Part shown: piece by piece, positions 18,297-27,912 of the stretch
Layout of the letters: every line of letters begins with the position of its first letter
How positions within the stretch are numbered: the first letter of the stretch is position 1
Origin: Acinetobacter sp. SAAs474
Lineage (GTDB): Bacteria; Pseudomonadota; Gammaproteobacteria; Pseudomonadales; Moraxellaceae
Assembly: GCF_032823475.1 (NCBI RefSeq)
Contig: NZ_CP127915.1
Coordinates: forward strand, 2,418,001 to 2,482,000
DNA: 64,000 nt
Direction: 5' to 3'
Position numbers and translations under genes: made by a program
Notes under the pieces: model-generated
Seen by the model: the letters and a program-made list of their open reading frames with translations, nothing else
Database searches by the model: none
Told to the model about the DNA's origin: nothing

Positions 18297-18325
18297 AAAA
18301 TACGCATTCTTTACATGTTTGACAA
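18297..18325 (-). promoter_or_regulatory. Candidate promoter of the DAHP synthase leader
   Basis: Minus strand TTGTCA (18320-18325), a 17-base spacer, then TATTTT (18297-18302). Transcription would start near 18290, about 30 bases before leader peptide 1. Confidence 0.45.
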
Positions 18326-18466
18326 GATCTTTTTAAAATTTTTCTCAATTTAATAACGAATTGATTCATCTATTAATCTTGTAGATAAACATTTATAGTC
18401 TTCTAAATTGATAAACAGTGATCAAAAAATCACTATTTATCTTATCGACTAAACCAATGATCTTAT

Positions 18467-19579
<1,113 letters not shown>

Positions 19580-19819
19580 CTAAAATATATCCTTGCACAT
19601 AGACACATATGCGTGAAAAGATGGAAATAGCAATTAAAATAAATGACAGAGACAATTCATATCTCTTGCATTTTATATAAAAGCATATTTAACAAGTATG
19701 ACCATTTTATAAGTAATTTCTCACTTACAGCAATCTTATTTGATGTAATGAATAATGGTCCTGACTTGCTTTTCACTTTAGCTTTGATTATTTTTTAATA
19801 AACAAAAGATGTGTGTATT

Positions 19820-21301
19820 ATGAAACGACCTAAAAACATAACTCATCTTACAGATAATGATGCAACCTATTGGATCCATGAAAAAAATTTTAAGGTTGAA
19901 TTATCTAAAGGTTTAACAGCATTTTTACCTTTAAATGATGCTTTTTTAAGTATCGCATCACGACGACATATTATTAACAATGCTAAATTCACAATCGATT
20001 TACAGTATTATATTTGGAAAAATGATTCTATTGGTCAACTTTTACTCTCTGATTTATTAAAAGCAGCAGATCGTGGAGTCAAAATACGTTTATTAATTGA
20101 TGATCAGAATGGCACACAATTAGATTCCACGTTAAAACTACTCGCATTACATCCTAATTTTAATATTAAGATTTTCAATCCATATAAATTTAGGAAACTA
20201 CGCCTTCTTGATTATATCTTTCGCTTTAAACATATTAATCATCGTATGCACAATAAACTTATTATTGGTGATAATAAAATTGCTGTAACGGGTGGTCGAA
20301 ATATTAGCCGTGAATATTTTGATGCGGGTGGTGAGTTTCAATTTGCAGATCTGGATGTTTTATTTTTTGGACCAGCAACGTCACAAGCTAATAATGTATT
20401 CCAACAATTCTGGCAAGACTCATTGAGTTATTGCATTACGGAACTAATCAAAATAGGAACTGCTGAAGATTTTCAACAATTAAAATATCGCTATGAGCTT
20501 GATCATTTAAGACTCACTCAATTTGAAAAGCAATTAGAACACGCTGAATATATTATTCGAGAAAAACTGCAACATAGCCCTATTCGTTGGGCAAAAGCCC
20601 ACTTTATTGCCGATACACCAAATAAAATTAGGGGTAAAGCCAAAATAGAAGAGTTAATTTCGACACAAATGTTAAGTATTATCGGTAAACCTAAAAAATC
20701 AATTGAACTCGTTTCTGCATATTTTGTACCAAGACAAAATGGCCTAGAGTATTTAGTCGGCTTACGTAAGCAAAACACACACGTCCGTATTCTCACCAAT
20801 TCCTATTTAGCCAATGATGTGCCTGTGGTTCATGCATTTTATCAAAAGTATCGTAAAAAACTTTTGGCTGCTGGTGTCAAACTATATGAATTTAAACCCT
20901 ATATTGAACGTAAAAAACGTACTTGGTATGAAGTTGCCACAGGAAATGTAATTCCTGCTAAAGGCAAAAATGCATCACGCTTACATGCCAAATTTTTTGA
21001 TATAGACGGCATCGTATTTATTGGTTCATTTAATTTTGATCCACGCTCTGTTCGACTAAATACTGAGGTTGGTCTCGTCATTGAATCAAATATCCTACAA
21101 GATCAAATTTCAAATACACTTAACGATCAATTACACAAAGTTGCTTATGAATTAAAACTCAACGATAAAGGTAAACTATTTTGGTTAGATCATAAAGAAA
21201 ATGGCACGATTATTTATCATACTAAAGAACCACAAACCACTAAATTTCAGAGATTTGCTATTAGATGTGTTTCATTCCTACCAATTGAATGGATGATGTA
21301 A
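19820..21301 (+). CDS. Phospholipase D-family protein, cardiolipin synthase-like
   Basis: About 493 residues with two HKD motifs: HNKLIIGD followed by VTGGRNISREYFD, and HAKFFDID followed by GSFNFDPRS. The pairing and length fit cardiolipin synthase/YmdC-like enzymes that transfer phosphatidyl groups, but there are no clear N-terminal membrane helices. The frame is open from a GTG at 19811; the ATG at 19820 is preferred. Neither has a strong ribosome binding site. Confidence 0.82.
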   Translation: MKRPKNITHLTDNDATYWIHEKNFKVELSKGLTAFLPLNDAFLSIASRRHIINNAKFTIDLQYYIWKNDSIGQLLLSDLLKAADRGVKIRLLIDDQNGTQLDSTLKLLALHPNFNIKIFNPYKFRKLRLLDYIFRFKHINHRMHNKLIIGDNKIAVTGGRNISREYFDAGGEFQFADLDVLFFGPATSQANNVFQQFWQDSLSYCITELIKIGTAEDFQQLKYRYELDHLRLTQFEKQLEHAEYIIREKLQHSPIRWAKAHFIADTPNKIRGKAKIEELISTQMLSIIGKPKKSIELVSAYFVPRQNGLEYLVGLRKQNTHVRILTNSYLANDVPVVHAFYQKYRKKLLAAGVKLYEFKPYIERKKRTWYEVATGNVIPAKGKNASRLHAKFFDIDGIVFIGSFNFDPRSVRLNTEVGLVIESNILQDQISNTLNDQLHKVAYELKLNDKGKLFWLDHKENGTIIYHTKEPQTTKFQRFAIRCVSFLPIEWMM

Positions 21302-21403
21302 TTACAAATTAATGACAATCTATACACATTATTGAGCCGTTATCGCTATTTTGTTTTATAATATTACTCGATTTCATCTGCCGCATATGGTGTATTGGTT
21401 TTA

Positions 21404-21841
21404 ATGCAATTCTTTGATTTACATCGTCAACTTAATTTAAGTGATATTATTACCCCATTTTTAACACTCAAAGAGCTTGAACAACAAGTCTGGTTTTTAG
21501 CAAAAATTCGTGTTGAATATGACTGTTTAATAGATTCTGAATACTTAAAAGGTCAAGCCGTACTCAAATCTAACCATGATATACAAATAGAATTAGATTG
21601 GTTGCTACACGATACTGGGCAGGAATTACAAATTTTATTTATAGGCATCGAGACACCGGCTCATTCAGATACATCTATTATCATTAAAGGCGCTCAATTA
21701 ATCGGAACAGATCAACAGATTCTATCCACAATGGCCTTCAATTTATGGATAGAAGGTACACTATTACCCATGTTACCCAATATCCGTAAAGACATTAAAG
21801 CGCGTTTAAATTTATGGGATTATGTACAGTATGATGGGTGA
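21404..21841 (+). CDS. Hypothetical protein, about 145 residues
   Basis: No family was recognised. A soluble protein with a helical N-terminus (FFDLHRQLNLSDIITPF) and alternating strands, containing EYDCLIDSEYLKGQAVL and a C-terminal LRPNIRKD-like basic segment. It starts 100 bases after the PLD gene in the same direction, so it may be co-transcribed. The frame also allows a TTG start at 21395. Confidence 0.6.
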   Translation: MQFFDLHRQLNLSDIITPFLTLKELEQQVWFLAKIRVEYDCLIDSEYLKGQAVLKSNHDIQIELDWLLHDTGQELQILFIGIETPAHSDTSIIIKGAQLIGTDQQILSTMAFNLWIEGTLLPMLPNIRKDIKARLNLWDYVQYDG

Positions 21842-21848
21842 ACACTAA

Positions 21849-22439
21849 CTATAATAAACCGACTATTAAAAACAATTGATAATATGCTTTAGCTTTTAAG
21901 TCTAAGGGCAAGGGATAAGCCCTAGATGAAGATGGCATTCGATGTAAAGTCACTTGCCTACCCGAAAAATTACATTGTACTGATTGACCAATTTGTGGTT
22001 TAGCAGTACCTGTAGGCATAGATTCCATTAAAGTATCTGTCGCTTTATCTCCTGTCGTTAGGATATGCTGACAGTTTGGCATCGCAGCCAATAAAGTCTG
22101 TAAATTACTTGGTGTAACAATATCTAAAAATTTATCAGCAGCATTACCCTTTAAACGTCTGACTTGATAAGCTGTATCAAATATTCCAATCCCTTTTTCT
22201 GTTAAAAAATTCATGATTTTATGCAAGTGATAACTTTTATTGGTTAAATCTAAAAAATAGTTTTTATCTTGAAAAAAACATAATCCAAAAATTCGCCACA
22301 TATCATTTTGATAATTCGGATAATAAAAATCCATCTTCCAACGAGTCTTCGGTGGCGGAAAACTTCCAAGCATTAATAACTTGCCATTGGGCGGTAAAAA
22401 TGGTTCTAATGGATGAGTTTCTATTTCATTATCAGTCAT
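21849..22439 (-). CDS. Uracil-DNA glycosylase-superfamily protein
   Basis: A 196-residue protein with a UDG-fold start, LLMLGSFPPPKTRWKMDFYYPN (GxFP active-site loop), GIGIFDTAYQVRRLKG, an ILTTGDKA strand and a late LHRMPSSSRAYP motif that matches the family's SPSP/HPS loop. Proteins of this group are related to mismatch-specific glycosylases; many are listed only as UDG-like. Base-excision activity is inferred from the fold. Confidence 0.75.
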   Translation of the reverse strand: MTDNEIETHPLEPFLPPNGKLLMLGSFPPPKTRWKMDFYYPNYQNDMWRIFGLCFFQDKNYFLDLTNKSYHLHKIMNFLTEKGIGIFDTAYQVRRLKGNAADKFLDIVTPSNLQTLLAAMPNCQHILTTGDKATDTLMESMPTGTAKPQIGQSVQCNFSGRQVTLHRMPSSSRAYPLPLDLKAKAYYQLFLIVGLL

Positions 22440-22760
22440 TTATATTTATACCCTCGATCAGGATGATGCTTTATATTAAGAGATATTTTAGCTGAAAAAT
22501 AAAGAAAAAATCGAATACCAATGTGGTTAAAAAATAATCATTCACAAAGAATTCACAATATTTTCACAATATGTTTTTAGGAAGCTTAATTTTATTGACC
22601 GAAATGACAGAGTTTTATAAGTGTTATTCATGTAATATTTCGCCGTTTTGGTGAGATATTGTGGATGGGTGAAGTTGCTATAATTTTATAGATCAAAGCT
22701 AATCGTTTTTGATTAACATTAATTATTAATGATTTTTCACCAAATAAGTAAAATAATCAT
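22440..22760. other. Intergenic region before the GIY-YIG gene
   Basis: AT-rich DNA holding the promoters of the UDG-like gene and of the GIY-YIG gene. No coding remnant was seen. It is a possible left edge of the prophage-like accessory region. Confidence 0.4.
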
Positions 22761-22782
22761 ATATAGTACATAAGTACTATAT
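22761..22782. promoter_or_regulatory. Palindromic operator upstream of the HTH/GIY-YIG gene
   Basis: ATATAGTAC (22761-22769), spacer ATAA, GTACTATAT (22774-22782): a perfect 9-bp inverted repeat 31 bases before the start codon. Another half-site (TTAGTACAATT) overlaps the ribosome binding region at about 22803. The arrangement suggests autoregulation by the protein's own HTH. Confidence 0.6.
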
Positions 22783-22813
22783 TTTAAATATTAATAATAT
22801 TGTTAGTACAATT

Positions 22814-23533
22814 ATGTCTAGAGATATTAAAGAACTTGAGCACCTATTATTTGGTGAGGCTTATCAATCGCAACTCTCCAAAAGTCTTAAAAATAAAGAT
22901 GGTAAGCAAGTACCTAAACAAACCATACAAAATTGGATAAATAGCGGTGTTATGCCTGAGTGGATAGAACCTCAAATTGCAGATCTAGCAAAAAACCGAC
23001 TTTTAGATTTAATGAAAATTAGTGCGATGCTTGGCAATACTGTAGCCCCAGATGATGATTATTTGTTATCAACCACCCTTGCTTGCGCATCTGCAAAATA
23101 TAAAACACCAACAGATATCTTTACCCTAAATGGTCAAAGTGATGTTAAAAACTTTGCTTTACCAAACCACCTTAGTGCTATTTACATAATCACAGAAGTT
23201 GACGGTGATCCTGAGATTACATTTCAGGAGTTTACAAATTTTAGAGCCGGATCATCATTAAAATGCTCCCGAGCAAATGAGGTCAACAAAAAATCCAATA
23301 CTTTATATGTTGGTTCATCTCAAAAAAATGTCAAAAAAAGACTCAAAGAGCATACTATTAACTCAGCTGATAGCACATATGCCTTGAGGTTAAATAAGTG
23401 GTTTTTCCGCAACTATAAAATCGAGGTTAGGGTTTATGGTGGTATTACTGCAGACGTTCTTCAATTGATTGAAGATGATTTAGCTTATCGACTTAAACCG
23501 GCATTTGGCAAAAAAGGGTCAAACGGCAAGTAA
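22814..23533 (+). CDS. HTH domain fused to a GIY-YIG-like nuclease domain
   Basis: A 239-residue protein. Residues about 30-62 (KQVPKQTIQNWINSGVMPEW) look like a phage-repressor-type helix-turn-helix. Residues 123-235 have a GIY-YIG pattern: IYIITE (123-128), LYVGSS (164-169), R176 and H180 in KKRLKEH, E220 in QLIEDDLAYRLKP, and a terminal KP..GKKGSN. All usual catalytic positions (Tyr, Arg, His, Glu) are occupied, so nuclease activity is plausible. It is a lone gene next to prophage remains. Possible roles are a restriction-like or homing-like nuclease or a phage regulator. The fusion is inferred from motifs only. Confidence 0.6.
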   Translation: MSRDIKELEHLLFGEAYQSQLSKSLKNKDGKQVPKQTIQNWINSGVMPEWIEPQIADLAKNRLLDLMKISAMLGNTVAPDDDYLLSTTLACASAKYKTPTDIFTLNGQSDVKNFALPNHLSAIYIITEVDGDPEITFQEFTNFRAGSSLKCSRANEVNKKSNTLYVGSSQKNVKKRLKEHTINSADSTYALRLNKWFFRNYKIEVRVYGGITADVLQLIEDDLAYRLKPAFGKKGSNGK

Positions 23534-23554
23534 CCAGTAGCAACCTAAGCGTTG

Positions 23555-23576
23555 AAAGCCCTCACTTAAGGGCTTC
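23555..23576 (+). terminator. Hairpin after the GIY-YIG gene
   Basis: AAGCCCT (23556-23562) pairs with AGGGCTT (23569-23575), 22 bases after the stop. There is no long T-run, so it is a weak terminator. Confidence 0.45.
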
Positions 23577-23595
23577 CACCATCTTTATCCAAGCT

Positions 23596-24089
23596 CTACT
23601 TCAAAAACAACTCCTTTTCCTTTGCACGACGATTAACTAATCCTTGCAATCATTTACCTCCGGCATTAACCCAAACATCAAATTGATTTGCTGCACCTTT
23701 AACATCACCAGCATTTAATTTTTTAAGTAGTGTTGAGTTTTTAAATGCACTTGAGCCGATGTTATAAGTCAGTGATACCAATGCATTAAACTGATTTTAA
23801 GTAAGTGAAACTATGGTAGCTTCATTCACAGTCTGTTCAAATGCTTTTAAATCGTTTTGCATATACTGTTTGACTTGTTTTTCAGTGCAGCTATCACCTT
23901 TTTTAACCTTTTGGCCATTCGGATAAATCGTGGTACCGAAGCCAATTGTCCAGACACCAACACCATCGTCATAGGCTTGCAGTCGCTTGCCCTCAAAGCT
24001 ACAAATCAAAGCAATACCATGATCTGATATAATCATAGTGTTGAGATTTAGCATGTCTTGTACAGCAGATTGATCAAATGCAATAAGCT
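23596..24089 (-). pseudogene. Dead copy of a phage GH24 lysozyme
   Basis: Closely matches the intact lysozyme gene at 30458-31027 along most of its length (EGKRLQAYDDGVG.WTIGFG, LLKKLNAGDIKGAANQFDVW). Two in-frame stops arose by C-to-T changes: CAA to TAA at 23797-23799 and CGA to TGA at 23650-23652. The 5' end is missing and the frame runs directly into the metallopeptidase fragment at about 24090, so a deletion has joined two phage genes. Confidence 0.85.
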
Positions 24090-24513
24090 TATGTGATATA
24101 GCTCATGCTCGATGAGGGCACAAAAATCACGATCAGATGCTTGTTCACAAAATGTGGCATCGATCGTGATTAAATAAACAGGTACAAAACCAAACCAATC
24201 ACGCATCTGCTGTTCTTGTCTTGCCTTCTTCCAACCACCTTGGGTTAAACATGACCTTTTCACATTGACCCAATACCATGCGTTTTTTAGCCACGGTGGC
24301 AGATGACGCCCATGCAAACGCTAGAAAGGTTTCGTCATCGTGAAGTAGCTCAGAAATATGATCATGATCGGGATTATGTAAGTGACCACCCACAGTTAGA
24401 AAGTTATCTACTACCCATTCTTTTAAATCTGTTGCAGGTGCAAGCCGAATAACTTCCTCTTCCTAGGCTTGGTCAATAAAATCAGTCGGTGGGAATGGTC
24501 TGATCTGGTCCAT
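24090..24513 (-). pseudogene. Dead phage metallopeptidase-like gene
   Basis: Begins MDQIRPFPPTDFIDQA, followed at once by an in-frame TAG (24463-24465), then EEEVIRLAPATDLKEWVV and HDDETFLAFAWASSATVAKK. A one-base shift near 24236-24242 leads to GGWKKARQEQQMRDWFGF and a zinc motif HELYH. This is the layout of the small putative phage metallopeptidases found beside lysis genes. The C-terminus after HELYH is lost where the gene fuses to the dead lysozyme. Confidence 0.7.
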
Positions 24514-24571
24514 ATTTCATCCAATAAAAAACCCACATTTTGTATGTGGGTTTTATCAATAACTTTACTTT

Positions 24572-25021
24572 TTAGACCAGAGCACTTGCTACTTCATAAT
24601 GCGCTTTATCTAACTTCCCTTGGTTAAATAACCAAGTTGCCACTTCTGGCCATGAATACATCGCTGACTTTGAAGATAGTCCATACATTGGTTTTGGAAA
24701 GTTCCCATCCCCACGTTTATTTAGAGCGTATAGGGATAATACTTGTCGACTTAAACTTGCACGTTCTGCCATTTCTGATAAGGTAGAAACACCTTGCTCT
24801 TCAACAATTAAGTCTTGGTAACCTAATTTACGAATATCATTTAATGCTGAACGTATTGCAGTCACAGCATCATCAGCTTCGCGATCAAATTCTAAATAGA
24901 TAGTATCATTATAGGTACACAACAATGCATCATCACAGCCCGCTTCAAAAAAGTGATCTTCTAAATCTGCAAGATCTGAACGAGCATCACGCACCACAAT
25001 GGTAAAATGATAAGTATTCAT
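24572..25021 (-). CDS. Probable antitoxin/regulator with C-terminal DNA-binding domain (HicB-like role)
   Basis: A 149-residue protein. The N-terminal ~75 residues (YHFTIVVRDA.., TIYLEFDREADDAVTAIRSA) form a small alpha/beta domain, and the rest has a helix-turn-helix-like region: TLSEMAERASLSRQVLSLYA and SWPEVATWLFNQGKL. Its start overlaps the stop of the small gene before it by four bases. With that HicA-like partner and the palindrome upstream, it looks like the antitoxin and repressor of a toxin-antitoxin module. It is not a standard HicB, so the role is inferred from arrangement. Confidence 0.6.
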   Translation of the reverse strand: MNTYHFTIVVRDARSDLADLEDHFFEAGCDDALLCTYNDTIYLEFDREADDAVTAIRSALNDIRKLGYQDLIVEEQGVSTLSEMAERASLSRQVLSLYALNKRGDGNFPKPMYGLSSKSAMYSWPEVATWLFNQGKLDKAHYEVASALV

Positions 25022-25245
25022 TGTTCATCTCCATTACATTGCTTCACTTTACGCAGGATTTGTTTAGCATGCGTTTCAGGATCTTTGGGCGTACTCCAAA
25101 TACTCATTTGATGTTCAGTATGTCCTAAAATACATTTTAACCGGCAAAATGCATGTCCTGATTTACCCGTTTCAACAATATCCCATCCATTCTCAACAGC
25201 ATATTCAATAGCTTCTCGGATATGCTTATTTGGATATTTTTTCAT
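25018..25245 (-). CDS. HicA-like small protein, probable toxin
   Basis: A 75-residue protein with the pattern of the HicA double-stranded-RNA-binding-like fold: an amphipathic first helix, NGWDIVETGKSGHAF with H31 at the position of the HicA catalytic histidine, then strands and a C-terminal helix (DPETHAKQILRKVKQC). It is the first gene of the pair, as in hicAB. RNA cleavage is a prediction. Confidence 0.6.
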   Translation of the reverse strand: MKKYPNKHIREAIEYAVENGWDIVETGKSGHAFCRLKCILGHTEHQMSIWSTPKDPETHAKQILRKVKQCNGDEQ

Positions 25246-25267
25246 ATCTTATCCTTAGAGAATGTTT

Positions 25268-25297
25268 ATTATATATTATTGTTGACATGTGTCAACA
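25268..25297 (-). promoter_or_regulatory. Promoter and palindromic operator of the HicA-like module
   Basis: TGTTGACA (25280-25287), TG, TGTCAACA (25290-25297) form a perfect 8-bp inverted repeat. On the minus strand it contains the -35 box TTGACA (25290-25295), followed by a 16-base spacer and a perfect -10 TATAAT (25268-25273). A repressor bound here would block the promoter. Confidence 0.75.
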
Positions 25298-25324
25298 CAT
25301 CTAACTAATGCTATTTAAGTTATT

Positions 25325-25739
25325 TCAAACGGTTTGTACCATCTTCTAATCTCTCTAACTGTGAATTAATCCAACGAATCAGTTGTCCTGACTCAATCGC
25401 ATGTGGATCAAAACGCTCAATCCTATAACCCATGTCTTCAGCTAAATCATATTTATTGAGAGAGTCTGCTATTTTCTTACCACCACGACCAACGGCCTAA
25501 GGGCTACCCACAATCTCAATAAGAAGATTTAGTTTCACAATATAAAAATCAAAGCGCCAGTTTCTGGTTGATTCAAATTGAAATTTACGGCGATAACCAA
25601 TAAGGTTTTCTTCTAGTTCTTGAAATAAAGTTTCTTCAGCTTCTAAATACTTTTACGTAGCCTTAGGCAGTGGTTTGGTTCTAGGTTTTTTCTGATGAGA
25701 TTCTTATTGGTTATGGCTTTGTATTTTTGAATATCCATG
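25325..25739 (-). pseudogene. Dead DUF559/VSR-like nuclease gene
   Basis: Minus-strand reading gives AEETLFQELEENLIGYRRKF, STRNWRFDFYIVKLNLLIEI, VGSP, an amber stop (25497-25499), then AVGRGGKKIADSLNKYDLAE and GYRIERFDPHAIESG. RxWRFDF...IEI.G...GR......D..KY..A...GYRV.RF is the pattern of VSR/DUF559-fold endonucleases, common in phages. Another in-frame TAA and a frameshift occur near the 5' end. Confidence 0.6.
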
Positions 25740-25775
25740 ATTATCAATGGTTCTACTTTTAAGTGAATTTAATTA

Positions 25776-26366
25776 TCAAAAACTATATCGAATCCCCAGC
25801 TTGTACACCAAGCTATCAGAATTCTCATGGATTAAGTTGCATATTGTCTGTCTGCTTATTACTGTTAAACAAACTTTAGAATCGTAATTAAATAACCATT
25901 GATAACTCAAATTACCAAAATAAGAAAAATGCTCAGATAATTTGATTTCCCCTTCAATAAACAATGGTATGGATATATATTTAAGTTTTAAATCAGCTGT
26001 AAGTGGTAAATTTGGATCTTTCAATTGTTGATTTAACCAAACATAGCCTATACCACTACCAATTGATCCATTGATTTTTTTACCACGGTAAAACTTATAC
26101 AGAAACCCTGTAGATACTTCATCAAACTTTAGGATACTTATTTTCTGTTTATTGTATTCTGCATAAAAATTAATACTAGGTGTAACTCCAAAAATACCCC
26201 TTACAAAAAAACCTTTAAGCTTTTCTTTCGTGTCACCAGAAGTATCTTCACCACCAATGTAGCCAGTAGATATTGAGAAATCATGTTTTACTGGCATATG
26301 AATTTTCTCGGCAAATGCACAAGTAATCGAAGTACTTAAAATACTAAGCAATAAAAAATATCGCAT
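25776..26366 (-). CDS. Predicted outer-membrane beta-barrel protein
   Basis: A 196-residue protein with a signal peptide ending CAFA. The rest has alternating aromatic/glycine strands (FSISTGYIGG, NGSIGSGIGYVWL, FSYFGNLSYQWLF) and ends in RYSF, a C-terminal Phe typical of outer-membrane barrels. It resembles small porin-like/OmpW-type barrels, but no exact family was recognised. It lies within the accessory region and seems intact. Confidence 0.65.
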   Translation of the reverse strand: MRYFLLLSILSTSITCAFAEKIHMPVKHDFSISTGYIGGEDTSGDTKEKLKGFFVRGIFGVTPSINFYAEYNKQKISILKFDEVSTGFLYKFYRGKKINGSIGSGIGYVWLNQQLKDPNLPLTADLKLKYISIPLFIEGEIKLSEHFSYFGNLSYQWLFNYDSKVCLTVISRQTICNLIHENSDSLVYKLGIRYSF

Positions 26367-26464
26367 TGGAACTACTCAAATTTATCAATTATTAATTTAT
26401 CATCAACTCATTCTATAAAATATTATTCCTACATGTTTTCTTTACGCATTTACTGTCCTTTAGG

Positions 26465-26490
26465 TAAAAAGAAACCCGCACACAGCGGGT
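26465..26490 (-). terminator. Terminator of the broken perforin-like gene
   Basis: On the minus strand ACCCGC-TGTGT-GCGGGT is followed by TTTCTTTTT. It lies 53 bases after the reconstructed stop codon (26543-26545) of the gene interrupted by the insertion sequences to the right. Confidence 0.75.
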
Positions 26491-26563
26491 AAAGGTTTCG
26501 AATTCAAAACTTTTAAAAATATTAACACTCAATAATAATTTTCTAATTCACTAGGGTGTGTCC

Positions 26564-27070
26564 TCATTTAGATTTACACCAAATGAACATGCAGGCGATA
26601 TAAATCATAGACTGATAATTACGTGCGAGTTTATCAAATCGAGTTGCTATTGCACGGAAGTGTTTTAATCTTGCAAAGGCATTCTCAACTAAATGTCTTA
26701 AGCAATATAAGTACTTATCAAAATCAAGATTGAATTTCTTACTATTTGATCTTAATGGAATAATAGGTATCATTTTTCGATTTCTAGCAGACTTCCTGAT
26801 ATATTCAGAATCATATCCCTTGTCCGCGATTAGATAATCTGCTGTTTCAATTAGATCTATTAGGTGTTCTGCAACTTGGCTGTCATGGACATCACCCCCA
26901 GTGATTTTAAAATCAATCGGTAATCCATTCGCGTCGGTTGCAAGATGAATCTTTGTTGTGAGTCCTCCACGAGATTGTCCAATTGCACGCTCGAAGCCAT
27001 GCCGAGCTCCACTTGCATGCTGATGCGCGCGTATGTAGCTTCCATCAATGAATACCCATTCTTGGTCCAA
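26564..27070 (-). CDS. IS5-family transposase, second frame (copy 1)
   Basis: Carries the DDE part of the transposase: VFIDGSYIRAHQHASGA (first Asp), TGGDVHDSQ and LIADKGYDSEYIR (second Asp), ENAFARLKHFRAIATRFDK (Glu). It overlaps the first frame and would be produced by frameshifting, as in the IS427 group. Confidence 0.88.
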   Translation of the reverse strand: MDQEWVFIDGSYIRAHQHASGARHGFERAIGQSRGGLTTKIHLATDANGLPIDFKITGGDVHDSQVAEHLIDLIETADYLIADKGYDSEYIRKSARNRKMIPIIPLRSNSKKFNLDFDKYLYCLRHLVENAFARLKHFRAIATRFDKLARNYQSMIYIACMFIWCKSK

Positions 27071-27315
27071 GCTGCCTCGTAGTTTGAAAAAAATTTATCC
27101 CATAAGCCTTTCATAGCCCAGCGATTAAAACGGTTATAAGCAGTTTTCCAAGGGCAAAACTCTTGAGGAATATCACGCCATGTCGCACCTGTGCGTAGTT
27201 TCCATAAAATAGCTTCCATAATATTTCTACTGTTCTTTGAGCTATAGCAACCATGAAATTTCATTGTTACTTGAATCTGTTGCCAAATATCATCTGTGAG
27301 AAGAGTACGTGCCAT
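26860..27315 (-). CDS. IS5-family transposase, first frame (copy 1)
   Basis: N-terminal half with the DNA-binding region LTDDIWQQIQ and the conserved WKLRTGATWRDIPQEFCPWK block. The residues after about 100 are out of frame with the DDE part. Confidence 0.88.
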   Translation of the reverse strand: MARTLLTDDIWQQIQVTMKFHGCYSSKNSRNIMEAILWKLRTGATWRDIPQEFCPWKTAYNRFNRWAMKGLWDKFFSNYEAAWTKNGYSLMEATYARISMQVELGMASSVQLDNLVEDSQQRFILQPTRMDYRLILKSLGVMSMTAKLQNT

Positions 27316-27405
27316 TGAAAAATATTGAAATGGAGATAAAGTAGAGCCTAATTCTAGGCGTTTAAATATTATTCTTCAAATGAGGACACGCCCTAGGGTG
27401 TGTCC

Positions 27406-27912
27406 TCATTTAGATTTACACCAAATGAACATGCAGGCGATATAAATCATAGACTGATAATTACGTGCGAGTTTATCAAATCGAGTTGCTATTGCACGGA
27501 AGTGTTTTAATCTTGCAAAGGCATTCTCAACTAAATGTCTTAAGCAATATAAGTACTTATCAAAATCAAGATTGAATTTCTTACTATTTGATCTTAATGG
27601 AATAATAGGTATCATTTTTCGATTTCTAGCAGACTTCCTGATATATTCAGAATCATATCCCTTGTCCGCGATTAGATAATCTGCTGTTTCAATTAGATCT
27701 ATTAGGTGTTCTGCAACTTGGCTGTCATGGACATCACCCCCAGTGATTTTAAAATCAATCGGTAATCCATTCGCGTCGGTTGCAAGATGAATCTTTGTTG
27801 TGAGTCCTCCACGAGATTGTCCAATTGCACGCTCGAAGCCATGCCGAGCTCCACTTGCATGCTGATGCGCGCGTATGTAGCTTCCATCAATGAATACCCA
27901 TTCTTGGTCCAA
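27406..27912 (-). CDS. IS5-family transposase, second frame (copy 2)
   Basis: The same DDE-bearing frame as in copy 1, with no amino acid difference. Confidence 0.88.
   Translation of the reverse strand: MDQEWVFIDGSYIRAHQHASGARHGFERAIGQSRGGLTTKIHLATDANGLPIDFKITGGDVHDSQVAEHLIDLIETADYLIADKGYDSEYIRKSARNRKMIPIIPLRSNSKKFNLDFDKYLYCLRHLVENAFARLKHFRAIATRFDKLARNYQSMIYIACMFIWCKSK

Larger units (their letters stand above)
26554..27393 (-). mobile_element. IS5-family element (IS427 group-like), copy 1 of a tandem pair
   Basis: An 840-bp element with inverted ends GGGTGTGTCCTCAT and ATGAGGACACGCCC, flanked by TA on each side (26552-26553 and 27394-27395). It holds two overlapping transposase frames. It is followed directly, after a single shared TA, by an apparently identical copy. 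The pair interrupts the 3' end of a possibly perforin-like gene. Confidence 0.92.
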
